The position numbers and the translations under genes are program-made. From Ornithodoros turicata (Eukaryota; Arthropoda; Arachnida; Ixodida; Argasidae), in NCBI RefSeq assembly GCF_037126465.1, contig NC_088206.1, forward strand, positions 68,327,687 through 68,391,686: a stretch of DNA of 64,000 nucleotides. The letters run 5' to 3'. The stretch's first letter is position 1. Each line of letters begins with the position of its first letter. The notes under the pieces were generated by a model. The model did not search any database. It was not told the DNA's origin and worked only from the letters and a program-made list of their open reading frames with translations. Positions 50,701 to 62,700 of the stretch are shown here, piece by piece.

Positions 50701-53700
50701 CTGCAAATTAAATCAGTAGACGGGGGCTCTCTTTTTCGGGTCTCCTATACTCTTTTATCGCGTCCGGAAAAAAATACGATCTCTCCATTGGTCGGAAAAC
50801 GCCTTGATCCTGCTCCAGGAACGTTCCCCATTGGCTGGCCTCGATGACGCAAGGGGTGGGTTATGAACTGCTTGACGGCTCGCTCGACTCAATTTGGCGC
50901 ACAGATTTCGTGCATGCTGCCAGCTATATGCCCTTTTCTCTGCGGCTTTTTTTTTCTTCTTTCTTTACGATAATCTTTTTCGAGTGCGTATAATAGCGTA
51001 ATTAAGTCATCTTCCGCATTATCTCTCTCTATATATGATGAAATTGAATGATTTTGAGTGCGTCTAATCTATAGTATTGTCACGCTAAATGGAGACTCGA
51101 ATAGGATACACGAGAATGACATATATATCCAATATTAAAGCTGGAATTGTTCTGTTCTGACGCGGCTTATAGTTTTTATCCTGTTTCATCTTGCCGCTAT
51201 AGAATACAAAAATAATTCGATACAATAACGGGTGCCATACAAGACACACCGGATGGGCATAGTCCCACCATTTCAACATTTTACCCCCAATATATTACGT
51301 AGTTCAGATCGTGTTAAAAGGCTCGCGCGTGTATTAAACTAAATTAAAGCTATAACGCACGCACGCACATACATACATAATCCTGCATCTGGTAGATCGA
51401 GCAAAAGTGGCTATGAAAGAAGACATAACTGTGTACGTGACGAACACATATATAATATAAAGGCCCGCATGGACATCCGGGTGCTGTCTGGGCGAACCTT
51501 GCAGGAGCACAAAAGTGGCTTCTGTCTGGTTGGCCATAATTAACGTAATTCGCCAAATAGACTCCCCTCTTCAAGATGGATGGCTCCGATGGACTACGAT
51601 GGCGTCACCTGTATATATACCTTCTACGTGGATATACGCTGTGCATGTGGGAGATCTTTCCCCGAAGACGCGTCTGTCGATCGGTTGCGCTAGGCCACAA
51701 CTTCGTTCGATTTGAACCGATTAACACCGGAGAGTGTGCACGAAAAAGGTGATTATTGTTTTTTTTATTTCGTTTTTTCTTTAACGATCTTTGCATGGAG
51801 AGCTCGATTATCTATACGTGGGTACAAGACGCAAGAAAAAGCGGACATGGCGCAACAGTTTTCTCGTTTCTTGCGTCTCTCGCAATATGGATCCGTGTGA
51901 ACCGGAGTAGTTCACGTGGTGATGGGAAGCGGTGTGGTCGATATTCTGGCAGCGTTATTGTAGAGCACCTTTATTGAAAACTGCAGATAGCTAGGCGTAT
52001 CGTCACTTTCATCCTATACCGAAGACTGGGTATACAGGCCGCAATGTCTGACCACGTAGGAAATATACTACTGCTCTTGCCTTATAACGAAAACTGGGCA
52101 GCGAACTGGTCCCAGGCACGTAACTTCAAAGAGGTGATCCTCCTGAGTACGTCCTGAACAGCGTCGTCGTTTCCACACTGTTAAAACAGAACTTCACCAC
52201 ATAGCACGCTCCTAGCCAACCATCATTCCGAATGATATCATTCTGTGCATTGATTTGTTGCAAATGAGAGGAGGCGCCTATCTGGGACAGATTATCTTGT
52301 CCCAGATAGGCGCCTCCTCCCTGTTTTGAACAAATCGTGACACAGAATGATATCATTTGGTATGATGGTTGGTTAGGAGCGTGCTATGTGGTGAAGCTCT
52401 GTTTTAACAGTGCAGAGCCCCTCGAACCTGGGTGACGCAAGATGGAGAGTATACTTGCCGGAGGTGCTGTATCGCCTCCCGGCTCTCACGAGCACGTCTT
52501 GCCCGCCACTGGCGAAAAAGTCTCGCGGCTCCGAGCTTCGTCTGTTCCCACCATTCTGGCGAATCAACAGAGACAGCGCACTGACTCTCGAGCCACAATT
52601 TGACGCCATTACGTACCTCCGAGTCACTCAACAGGGAAGCAGCTCCAACAGCCTGATCCAGCGCGGTAACGCCGAAAGCCACCAAGAACAAAAAGAACCC
52701 CTTCATGGTTTGATAAGTCCGCAGAAGGGCAGACAACACACACTCGCGCATATATGCGAGACGATGCCAGAAGAAACATAAAAACGATCTATACGGCTAT
52801 GTGCACCACGAGAGTTCGACCAAGTGGACTGGTACTGTCCATTGTTGAATTGCAGAAAGGCATCTACAAGTCCAAGCTCATTAACTAAGCGAGAAAGCTC
52901 CACGTTAACTGGTCTACGGCTACTCACATGCCGGTCAATAACGCAGTTGAAATCTCCCGCAACCACAACATTACAGTTTCCTACAAAAAACAATCGAGGC
53001 TCCAAAAAAAGTCTGCACGTCTAATTCTAGTGCGAGAACCCGACCGTTATTGTCACGGTCGTACTCCACCGGGCTAAACCATGGCTAAAAAACGCCCCAA
53101 CGGCACAGGCAGATAAGAGGCGCGTCTCGTAACGCGCAATTGATACCAACTAATTTATATCGCCATCGAAACAAACAATTAGAAGGATACAAAAAGAACT
53201 CCATGCGAACATCAGCACACAACGTCGCCGGTGTGTCCGCCGAGCTTATACTTGTCCGCAGACGAAACAATTTTTGTACGAGTCAATCGAAACCGAACTG
53301 CAAGAAACTTAACGCGAATACAGTTCGCAGGAAGAGCCAACGGGAACCAAAACAAGACGATACCGCTACGTAACTGGAACATATGTCGCACACATGTTAA
53401 CCACCTTTGTACCCCCAAGTTCCCCCTCTTGTGTTACAAAGTCCCCACCTTCTCGACGGAAACGACCTTGCCCCCGGTGCAGAGAAAAATCGACACTTAT
53501 TAACATGGGCGGACAAGGCGCTCTGGCTACTTTTCACTCTGCCTCCGACACAAGAATAAGGGATGCTGGGGGAGGGGGTCTCTATAGCGTATACATACGA
53601 CGAAGGGAGCAATCTTCGATGATGCCGGAACTCGAGCAGTCAGGCCGACGCCACTGTATGTGTGTGTGTAGTATATACCTACCGATGACCGCAACAGTGG

Positions 53701-56700
53701 CGCCCCCTGTGGCGATGTGAGGCGCTACTGTGTGTGTAACGCGGTAGCGACTGAAGATGACTAAGTGTGCAGACTGGCGGCAAAAGAACGGCGAGGACTT
53801 TCCCTGTGTGATTTTTATTTTTATTTTTCTTGTTAGTAGCTGACGAGTTAATGTGGACGCCAATTGGTTCATCCGTTTTATGTGTGTGTGTGTAAGAAAA
53901 ATTGAGCGGAAGAAGGTTGTTTGAAAAGTGTATTCCTGTATTCGTGGAAGAAACGTGCGCTTCTGGGAAGTGTGTCATTTCTCGCGATGTCGAGGATTCT
54001 TTGAACGACGTCCGCCTTGTCTGAACCGGCCGCGAAAGGGGTGAACCCGTGTAATTGGTTTGTGTGTACTTCGCGCGAAATGACGGGAGCTTCCTTGTAG
54101 AATCCGCGCTAATTAATTTTCTTTGTGAGTGTACTATATACAGTCGGCTGCGGGCATGCAGCGTATATATATGTGTGCAGCCAAGCACTCTAGCACCACG
54201 AGAGCGCACATATGTGCGTTAGAAAGATCCTGTTTCCTTCTTCCCCACAATATAATTAATGTAAGAAAACGTGTTACATTCGAGGCGCCCTGCTTAATTT
54301 GTATGAAACTGTTAGAAATTATAGACCCACACTCTAAGAAAAAAGGGTGGGGAAAGGTGGTAATTTCTATAGTTACTACCTAGGTCAACATTGCATCTGA
54401 TAAAGGGTGTAAAAAAATGGTAAAAGCAATTATCATATATCCAAATTGCTACAAAAAGGCGTACGCCCCCCTCGCTCACCGAATCAGAAGCAGTAACCCT
54501 ATCATTCGTAGGTAGCGGGTAGAACTTTGCAACCTTTTAGGCTCAACATATGCGACAACTATTACCTCGTAAAGGGTGTAACTGCTCCATCCTCTTTTTT
54601 CTAAGAGTGCATGTCACCACGCATCATAGACGTATATAGTATTTTACTCCACACAGGCTCCCTCAAGACGCCTTCCTAAGTTGTTCCAGTTAACATGTAC
54701 TATTAGTGTACAGTACACTGCATGCCGGTATATGAATGTATGTCGACTGCCTGAAAGTCTGTTTGAAACGAAGCATGTATTTCATTCCTCGCCACATATC
54801 CCAGAGTTCTTCCAGCTAACATCTTCTAACAGTGATCACCATGTATATGTACTCTTCGTATATTAAATCCGTGCGTTCTCTATAGAAAAGGGTGTGGGGT
54901 TTTCTCTCTATCCCTGTTCAGGAGGACCTGTTGATCCACGGTGACAGCGTGTACGACATCATCGAGAAGCAGGACCACCAGGCTATTCAGGCGGAACTTA
55001 TGCGAAGCCCAAGTCCCATGGCAGTTCTCGGTCCTCAAGCCGACACCAGGCTCTTCCTGTGCAGAATGAATGTCTCTCGGAATGCGCGGAGACAGATGCG
55101 ATTCGGCGACCAAAAGGTATATGCCCTCTTGTTTGCAGTCTCTATATGTTAAACGTACACGCGGACACAAAAGATAGGCGAATCTAATAGCTTCGTACAC
55201 CCGAACGCCTTCTGCTATACGTGTATACCTTAGGTACTTTTGACGGCAGTATTTGCTATTGGCCTTTGTCAATAAGCAAAACAAAAATTAATCAGTAGGG
55301 TACGTGTTCACACAGCGAAACGTTTCTCCCGCTTATATTACAAACAATAATAATAAAAAATGCTGTCGGGAGAAAATTTTGACAGAGTGGCTTTCTCCAA
55401 AAAACGCCACTTTCTTCCACAATACGCGCAATTTCGCTCTTTTCAAAGCAGACGATAGCATCGCAGAAGCAGACGACGATTATACGTCCGCCGCTACATC
55501 CTGTTCCTTCCGTCGAACGAAGCCCTTTTTTTCACTCAAAGGAACATCTACTAGTTGCTTTGGCTAATATCATCGGCGTCTCCGGATACACGCGATTTTC
55601 TCCGCCAAATATGGCGAGCTTTCTCTCGCGTCGTCTGCGAGTATCAAAAGTTCATCTGCGTTGGTCAGTGGGCCGTTCCGGATGGCTGCGACGACTAACT
55701 AGATAGCAGACGACTTCTGCTAAACAAGAAAACGGATTCTATGTCTAGGAAAAACCGTTCTCCTTTTTTCTTTTCTATTTTCTCGGAATCTCATTTTCGC
55801 TTTCCATTTTCGTTTGTTCGTCTGCTACGCAATTTCGATGTACCTATGTGCGTGAGGGCGTTTTGCTTTCAGACGATTTCTGCATTCAATTCTCTCGCGT
55901 GGGCGTCATTTGCATGACGATGTTGCGGTCCGCTGTTTCTGAAAAACATTGCTCAGTCAACCGTGGCTACTAGAGGGCGCTAGGTGCATTAACGTTTTGC
56001 TGTACAGTGCCAGGCTATAGGCCAGAAATAGTGCGTAGAGACCATGGTACCATGTATAGTGCGTAGATCTTCTGTTATACACAACACTGTGGATACGGAT
56101 GACCTTCATAGATCATCTAGAGTCGGGCAAATTTCTACGATACGTTAGAACTCGTGTTACGAAAAAGAGGAGCGAGGGGGCCTCATATAAGAAATGATCA
56201 ATAACGCGGTCATAACAAGAAACAACGCTACCTGCATCCTTGTTGTGTTACCCCCCTCTTCAAGGGCCGCCTGGGGGCGTCCGGTTCGATCTCCCAACTC
56301 AACCTGTTCCTATATAAGTGACTGCATGCATACAACATAGCGTCAGCGGTGGTCCTTGAATTGAATCTCAGTTTAGCTGCCCAGCGCCATCCTTCTTTTT
56401 TCTCCTTCATTAGCGCGCAGGGTTACTTTCGGTTAGCTCTTCCTGTTGTGACTAATGCGCACTGTTCGCGTACGCAGGTATGCGGAAGTGATATATACGT
56501 GGAGCCGGGGTCGCCCATGGTACTAAAATCGGTTGAATATATTTGTATGCCTTTAGGAATAACGCACTACCTAGTTTCAGAGTTTTTTTCTGTGTCATTG
56601 TACGGGCAAATGCGTGCAATGGAATAAAACTGAATTTCATTTTTCCAAAAACATTTTTTTTTCCAGGCAGCTACGCCCCTATTCAACATAAAGTTACTCC

Positions 56701-59700
56701 GCCGAAAAAACTATACGGCATCAGTATAGTCGGCGTCCTGCTTGGCATGCCGTACAGTTATGCGGCTTAGTTAGTGCAGCCATTATAGGAACAAGCCAAA
56801 TTTTTCGTCTTAAACGAACTATATTATTTGTCGTGTTCGAAATACTGAAGTTCCGATACAACCAATTATTTCGCCTTAGAGGATCGTACCGTTAAGACGT
56901 CTTACGCATTACACGCATGAATGTTTGAAGTATAAGTGCTTGCAGGTACACTAACTACTTGTTGTGTATCATTCCTGCAGGTAGTATTGGTGCAGGGCCA
57001 CTACGTCTCCTTCCTGCCGTTGTGCAGTAGGAATGAACCGGTGTTTCTGGCCACGTGCACCCCCGTTGCCATGCCCGAGACGAGGGAATGTGTCGTCCAG
57101 GGTTCCACGTCAGTCTTTACCTCCATTCATGGCATGGACATGAAATTCCTCCACATCGACAGAAAGTGAGTCACCGAGTACTTAATAGTATGCACAAACC
57201 GCGTATATACCAGGAGCGACATTCCTCACGGAATAATCCAGTGGAAGAAAAACAAAAACAAAAAACAAAAAAAAACTGCTTGAGGGACTGATGTTTCACA
57301 GCATGTTGTATTGAGCAGCGCACAGTGCCGGAATAACCTTAGCAGACGACACTGTCTTCGTCTGCTATCCTGTCGTCTGCTACGCATATAATATCTCGCG
57401 GTCGCGCCTCAAGATATTTCTCGCGGTTTGCGGTGCACGAAAAGACATAATCGTGGAAGCAGAAAGCTATGATGTCAGCTGGGGAATGTCGCTCTTCTGA
57501 ATGCACGGAGGGAAACGTATCAGGTGGTGCACACAGTATGGAAATAAAAACATTTTTCACGAGAGATGCATAAAGCGCTGTCATCTAGTACTGCGTGCAC
57601 ACACCATTGTGACACAAGCCACGCGAGCACACCCGCCTCGGGGACGTACACTTTAGGGAGCATACAACACAGTGATTGCTAACATGGCGGATGCTTTTTT
57701 TTCTCCATCTTTTTGGCCGAAATGAGACTGTATTTGGTCGTAATGACTAATGGAACACTTGTGGATTAAAGGATTATTGGCCGTCATGAGATTTTCACCC
57801 GTAATGAGATGTTACCCAGCGTGTACACGTAAAAAAATTGCGGAATAATTATTATCCCCTGTTGCCAGGGCGGGAACAACTTGAGCCATCGCTTTCTAAA
57901 GCAAACCCTTCTGTTTCATTCAGACAAGCGAGCTAGGTTTCTGCACCAACATCAATCTCTCTTAATCCACACGCATATAAAAAAAGAATATATTTTGAAA
58001 AAAATAGGAAAAGGAAACACAACCGGAAAACTACTGCCCCCGACAGAGCCTTTTTCTCTCTTTTTTGTTTATAAGGAGACCGAATAACAACATCCCACAC
58101 ACGCTGTCGTATATGTACATGTCCTTTTGGTGTGTTTCGCTGCCCCGCTCGGGACATTGACAAATGAGAGATTATTGATTTGCGGGATTAACGAGCGCAG
58201 AATCTATCGGTGCCCATCGAGACATTTTTTTATTTTTTTTTCTCTCTCAGTCGGCCGCGTTCTGTCAGGACGGTCGCGTAGAGGTCATGTGGTGCAAGTA
58301 CGTGTTTTGAATGCGGCGATCAGGCCCTTGTTCTGAATGAACACACTTTTTGCAAACTTTTAAAGTGAAGCGCGTGCGGGGAGAGTTACGTGGTGAGCCA
58401 TCACGTGAATACCTAGCGCTATCCGCGTGGCGGATATACAGACGTGTCAGATTAGAGGACTTGTCGGGGAATGGAGTCGGTGACGACTTGGCGGTCTGTC
58501 CATCTCTCCTTGTATCATTGTCCACGCGTGTGTGTACGGCTCGGATAGCCATGTACAGTACATGTTCATGTACATGTTACAGACAGCTTCGCGACGTAAC
58601 ACGGAACGACAAAAAAAGGGTGAGAAATTGTACTGATAAACTAAAGTGGCATTTGCAAACATATAACTCGTTCCCTGTTTATCGGACGAACTTCCGGTGG
58701 CGCACGATATCGCATTTATGCGCGTGCGAAAGCTACAGAAAAATCGTGTAAGCCATACTCAGCGTAAAAAAGAAAAAGAAAAAAAAAAACAGCGCGACGG
58801 AAACAACGGCTTTCCTGCATTAGAATAGGCCAACATGGCGGTCTCAAGAGAGTTGTGCCCAGGTGCCGCTAGGGGCACCACCGATGAGCATCCATATTGG
58901 ACATCCGTTTCTGCACCGATAGCTCCCCTAGCGGTACCTACACACAACTCACCTGAGAACGCCATGTTGCCCTATTCTAATGCACAGAAGCCCATGTTTT
59001 CGTCGCTCCGTTTATTTTGTAAGCCGAGTATGGCTTCCAGGATTTTTCTGTAGCTTTCGCAGGCATAAGTGCGACATCGCGCGCCAAAATAAGTTCGTCA
59101 GTTAAGTATAGACAACGAGTTACATGTGCCAAAGTCACTTAGGTTTACCTGCGCGCACCCTGCACTTTAATTTGCGGATAAGTATCTAGCCATAACCCCC
59201 ACCAGAAGGAGCCACGCATTAATCGTGACGCATAAAGTCCGACGAGAAGTATAATGATATCACCCTCTATAAATATCACTCCCGGCTTTCAAAATGGTAA
59301 TCTAATACCATTCTAGGGTAATCCAATTACAAGGCACCAACCTTGGCTTTAGTCTTATCAGCCATCTAATCAAACAATCAGTCTGACACCTTCGCGGCGA
59401 TCTATTCCTCGCGGAATACCGTTCCACGCGTATCAGCCATAAATTTATCCCCCGCCCGGTCTCTTGGCACTGCATCTGGCATATACTCTCACACGCACAA
59501 CCGCAGTGCCTGCAGTCATTTGGATTCCTTGGGCAGAAAATCGTCGCTTTTCGAGAGAAAAAAAAGTTATCCTCGTTCTCAAAGTGAGGAAAAAATATAA
59601 TTAGCGATATGCGTAAGTAAGTAAATGATAAAAGCATCAGGAACAAATGCGTGCTCGTTAAAGCGATGGAATAGCACCCGGATGTAACACTCGTTTCTCG

Positions 59701-62700
59701 AGCTGGCTTTCAATTGGTACTCCCAGTAATTATGACGCAACAGGGGCATCGACCAATTACGATACATCGCTCGGCAATACTTGTTCATTTTTATTTTCTT
59801 CTACTCTACTTTGTTTTTCTTCGCTGCTAATAGTCTTCACGAGAGCGTTCGGAGTCGCTAGGGTTTCTTTTTCCGAAAGTAATCACCAGCACAAAAACTG
59901 GAATCTGTGCACGGGGAAAACGGACGGGAATTAATTCATTGGCTTGTGACGCTGCGAGAATGCATTTATATGGCCGGTGTAGTTAGGGGTTCTGAAAAGG
60001 GTGGTTAGCTAGAACGACGTGCAAGCGGGGCCACTTCAGGCCACACAGCATATAGTGAAAATATCCTTGAGAAACGAGAGTAGAAAGCGATGAAAAATGA
60101 CAACACACGCACGGAAAGACAAAATAGAAAATCTGTTGGTTGGAGTGGTTAGGATGGATCAAGCGAGAGGTTATCATCATGAGTGAGACGGAAGCTGGCT
60201 AATCTAAGTCGCATATAATGAAAATGTGTGTGCATAGAATGTGAAAGAAATAAAATCAACGACACAGGTAGAGGGGAAAAAACATTTAAAAAAAACAGGC
60301 ATGGGAGGCAGAAACTAAAAGGGAATAAAGTAAAACTATCGCGACAAGAACCCACAAGACTGAGCACCCGACTGCGCTGCGAATATTGATCAACACTATA
60401 TATAACGATGTGGTGTCCGGATAAGACGATTACAGTCTCATCGCTATGTATACGATAGCGTGTCGTATCGATTGCGAAGGCTCGAGCAATTTTTTTAATG
60501 AAATCCGATTTAGATAATTAACTGCATATATACACTCGCATCAGAACAGCGACACTCTGTAATTTAAAGTCGAAGAGTATGCGTTTAAAAAAAAAACGTC
60601 CCATTAACGACATCTAAAAGGAAACCCCTTGGTGACAGGAACAGCGAAACAGGTAATCCTGAGAGTCTACATTGGAGAGGTTTAATATATCTACGTTTAA
60701 ACGTCGTCTTATCGGGGGCTACAATCTGAGGCGAATCGTTTTTTATACGTGGGCAAGGAGACAGAATATTTTCGCCCGAGTTTTTATAATCCCACTGTGG
60801 AAGAGATTGACCGCCGAAAATAACAGATAATTTACGTCGTCTGGCAACGACAAGCAGATTTGTAACGCGCCCGTTGGATTGGATAACTGTCTTTTTTTTT
60901 TTTTTTTCCTGCTTCTCGGGGCAGAGCTTTGATTTGTAAGAGGGAGCCGGGTATTACTATACGAGGACATGCCGTAATGTCAGAGGCCCCGCGGGTCGGA
61001 GGCGGTATGAGATATATGGCACACGCCACGAGGATAGATGAAGTGAAAACTGCGTAATATTTGCTCGTGTCTGGTGCGCAGGTCCTTTCGGATTGCGTGA
61101 GCTCCGTGGTATATTTGGGAAGACTTAGATCTGTAAAGGAGCGGGCAAACTGTTAATATTGGCAGCGGCATTTGAAAGCTTATTCCGAAAGAAACCCGTA
61201 ATGTGCGACAGAAAACTGGATATTTTTTAATCACGACTGAAATTGCCGTGAAAAGACGTGGGGCGACGCCTGGTGCGAAAATTTCGTCCATTCGTCGAGC
61301 AACAGTGTTACATGTCCCCTGTCGCTACAATGCAGCACTGAGACGGGACGAAGGGCGGTTAAAACAAGGAGACAAACGTCTCAGTGCTGCATTGTAGCGA
61401 CATGAACTATCACCAACTCCCCCGTCTTCCTCTCTTTGATTGCATGTCCCCAACTATCTCCAACCCTATATCGGCTAAGTCACGGGCTACGTAGCCGGCT
61501 TCTTGAACTCTCTCTGAAAAGTTTGTTCAAACGAGACAGTTCCTGACATATAGGTCCGGTTTCACCAACGCCATTAACATTTGGACGAAGTTCAACAGTC
61601 GACTCTTGAGCACCTCAAGTGTTGAATCCTCGAATTTTAGAACGGGAGTTAGTGTCACGTGGGCGGCGTCATGAGAGCCGCGTCGCGGCATTTTCGCCCG
61701 CCAAGAGTCGACTCTCTCGGCTCTCGAGTCCAATAGACGAACGCAACCACGAGAGTCATCTATACGCAAAAAAGCACCACGTCCGGCGAGCCGGCGTGGT
61801 GATGGTAGCGGTCCACAGATGTCGCTGAACGCTCCCATTGTTATTGGCATGTTTGTGATCGCCGCCTTGCATGGCGGGAACTGCGGAGTTCATGTCGGGT
61901 CTTAGACACAGGGTTGCCCGTAATATCATTTTCTAAAAAAAAACTACGTGGTGGATTTGAACGAAATTTGTGGCGTTTGTATACCGAGCCCCCGGGCTGT
62001 CAAACGAGCCAGCAGTATAAAATTGTATGCCTCCTGCTTTACAGTACCTTTAAGTGTGTTCGCAGTTGCAGTACACAGAACTCCCGCAGCAGCTAAAAGC
62101 CAAGGTAGCAAGCCAACGCCACCAGGATAAAGAAAGCCTGATTAATGTGTTAATCTCACTCCTTCGCCACGTAGATTAGCATACTAGAGTCAGGATGTCG
62201 TCATGCTTCAGCAAATAGACCTCTCCCTGTTTGTAAACAAATGACGTCATAGTGTTCGACAGCGCCACCAATTTGGTAGAGTTGAACTACGCTGGAAGCT
62301 AGTGGCGAACAAGGTCGCGCCCGAAAGCCACGGTCTTGAGGGGATTACGATGGTCCCTGAAAGGGACGCGACCTTCGGTCCTACTTGTCTTTCAATAGAA
62401 GGCAGCTAGCCAACAAGTGCCCATTCGTGGAACCCAGCCCTCCCCTTCATATTTGTTTCGGTTTCAGTCTGTCTACCAACGTCATGATGACGTTTCTCGG
62501 GTAGAGGTCTATTGCCGCAGACGATTTCCAGCGCACGTTTTTTGTGGCTGCTTGTCCCCACGGCTGCGGCCGCCGAAGGCACGCTCGTAATTGGGGGACT
62601 CTTAATGACTACGTGACGTCGTTCAACCGATCAAGCTTTACCTTGTGGTGCTGGGTACAACCCGTATCCTGAATACCAAACGTTGCTATTATTTTACCGA

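Larger units (their letters stand above)
44995..54921 (+). other. dys: dys intron inside PAS-A (9,927 bases)
   Basis: The intron contains a foldback at 45051-45135, a composite repeat block at 45138-46860 with a TIR element at 45929-46516, inverted-repeat elements at 48867-49023, 49041-49302 and 52176-52412, a decayed LINE endonuclease fragment near 52404-53030 on the minus strand, and a MITE at 54330-54609. The intervals 46865-48860, 49310-52170 and 53150-54325 show nothing further that I can identify. Confidence 0.85.
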
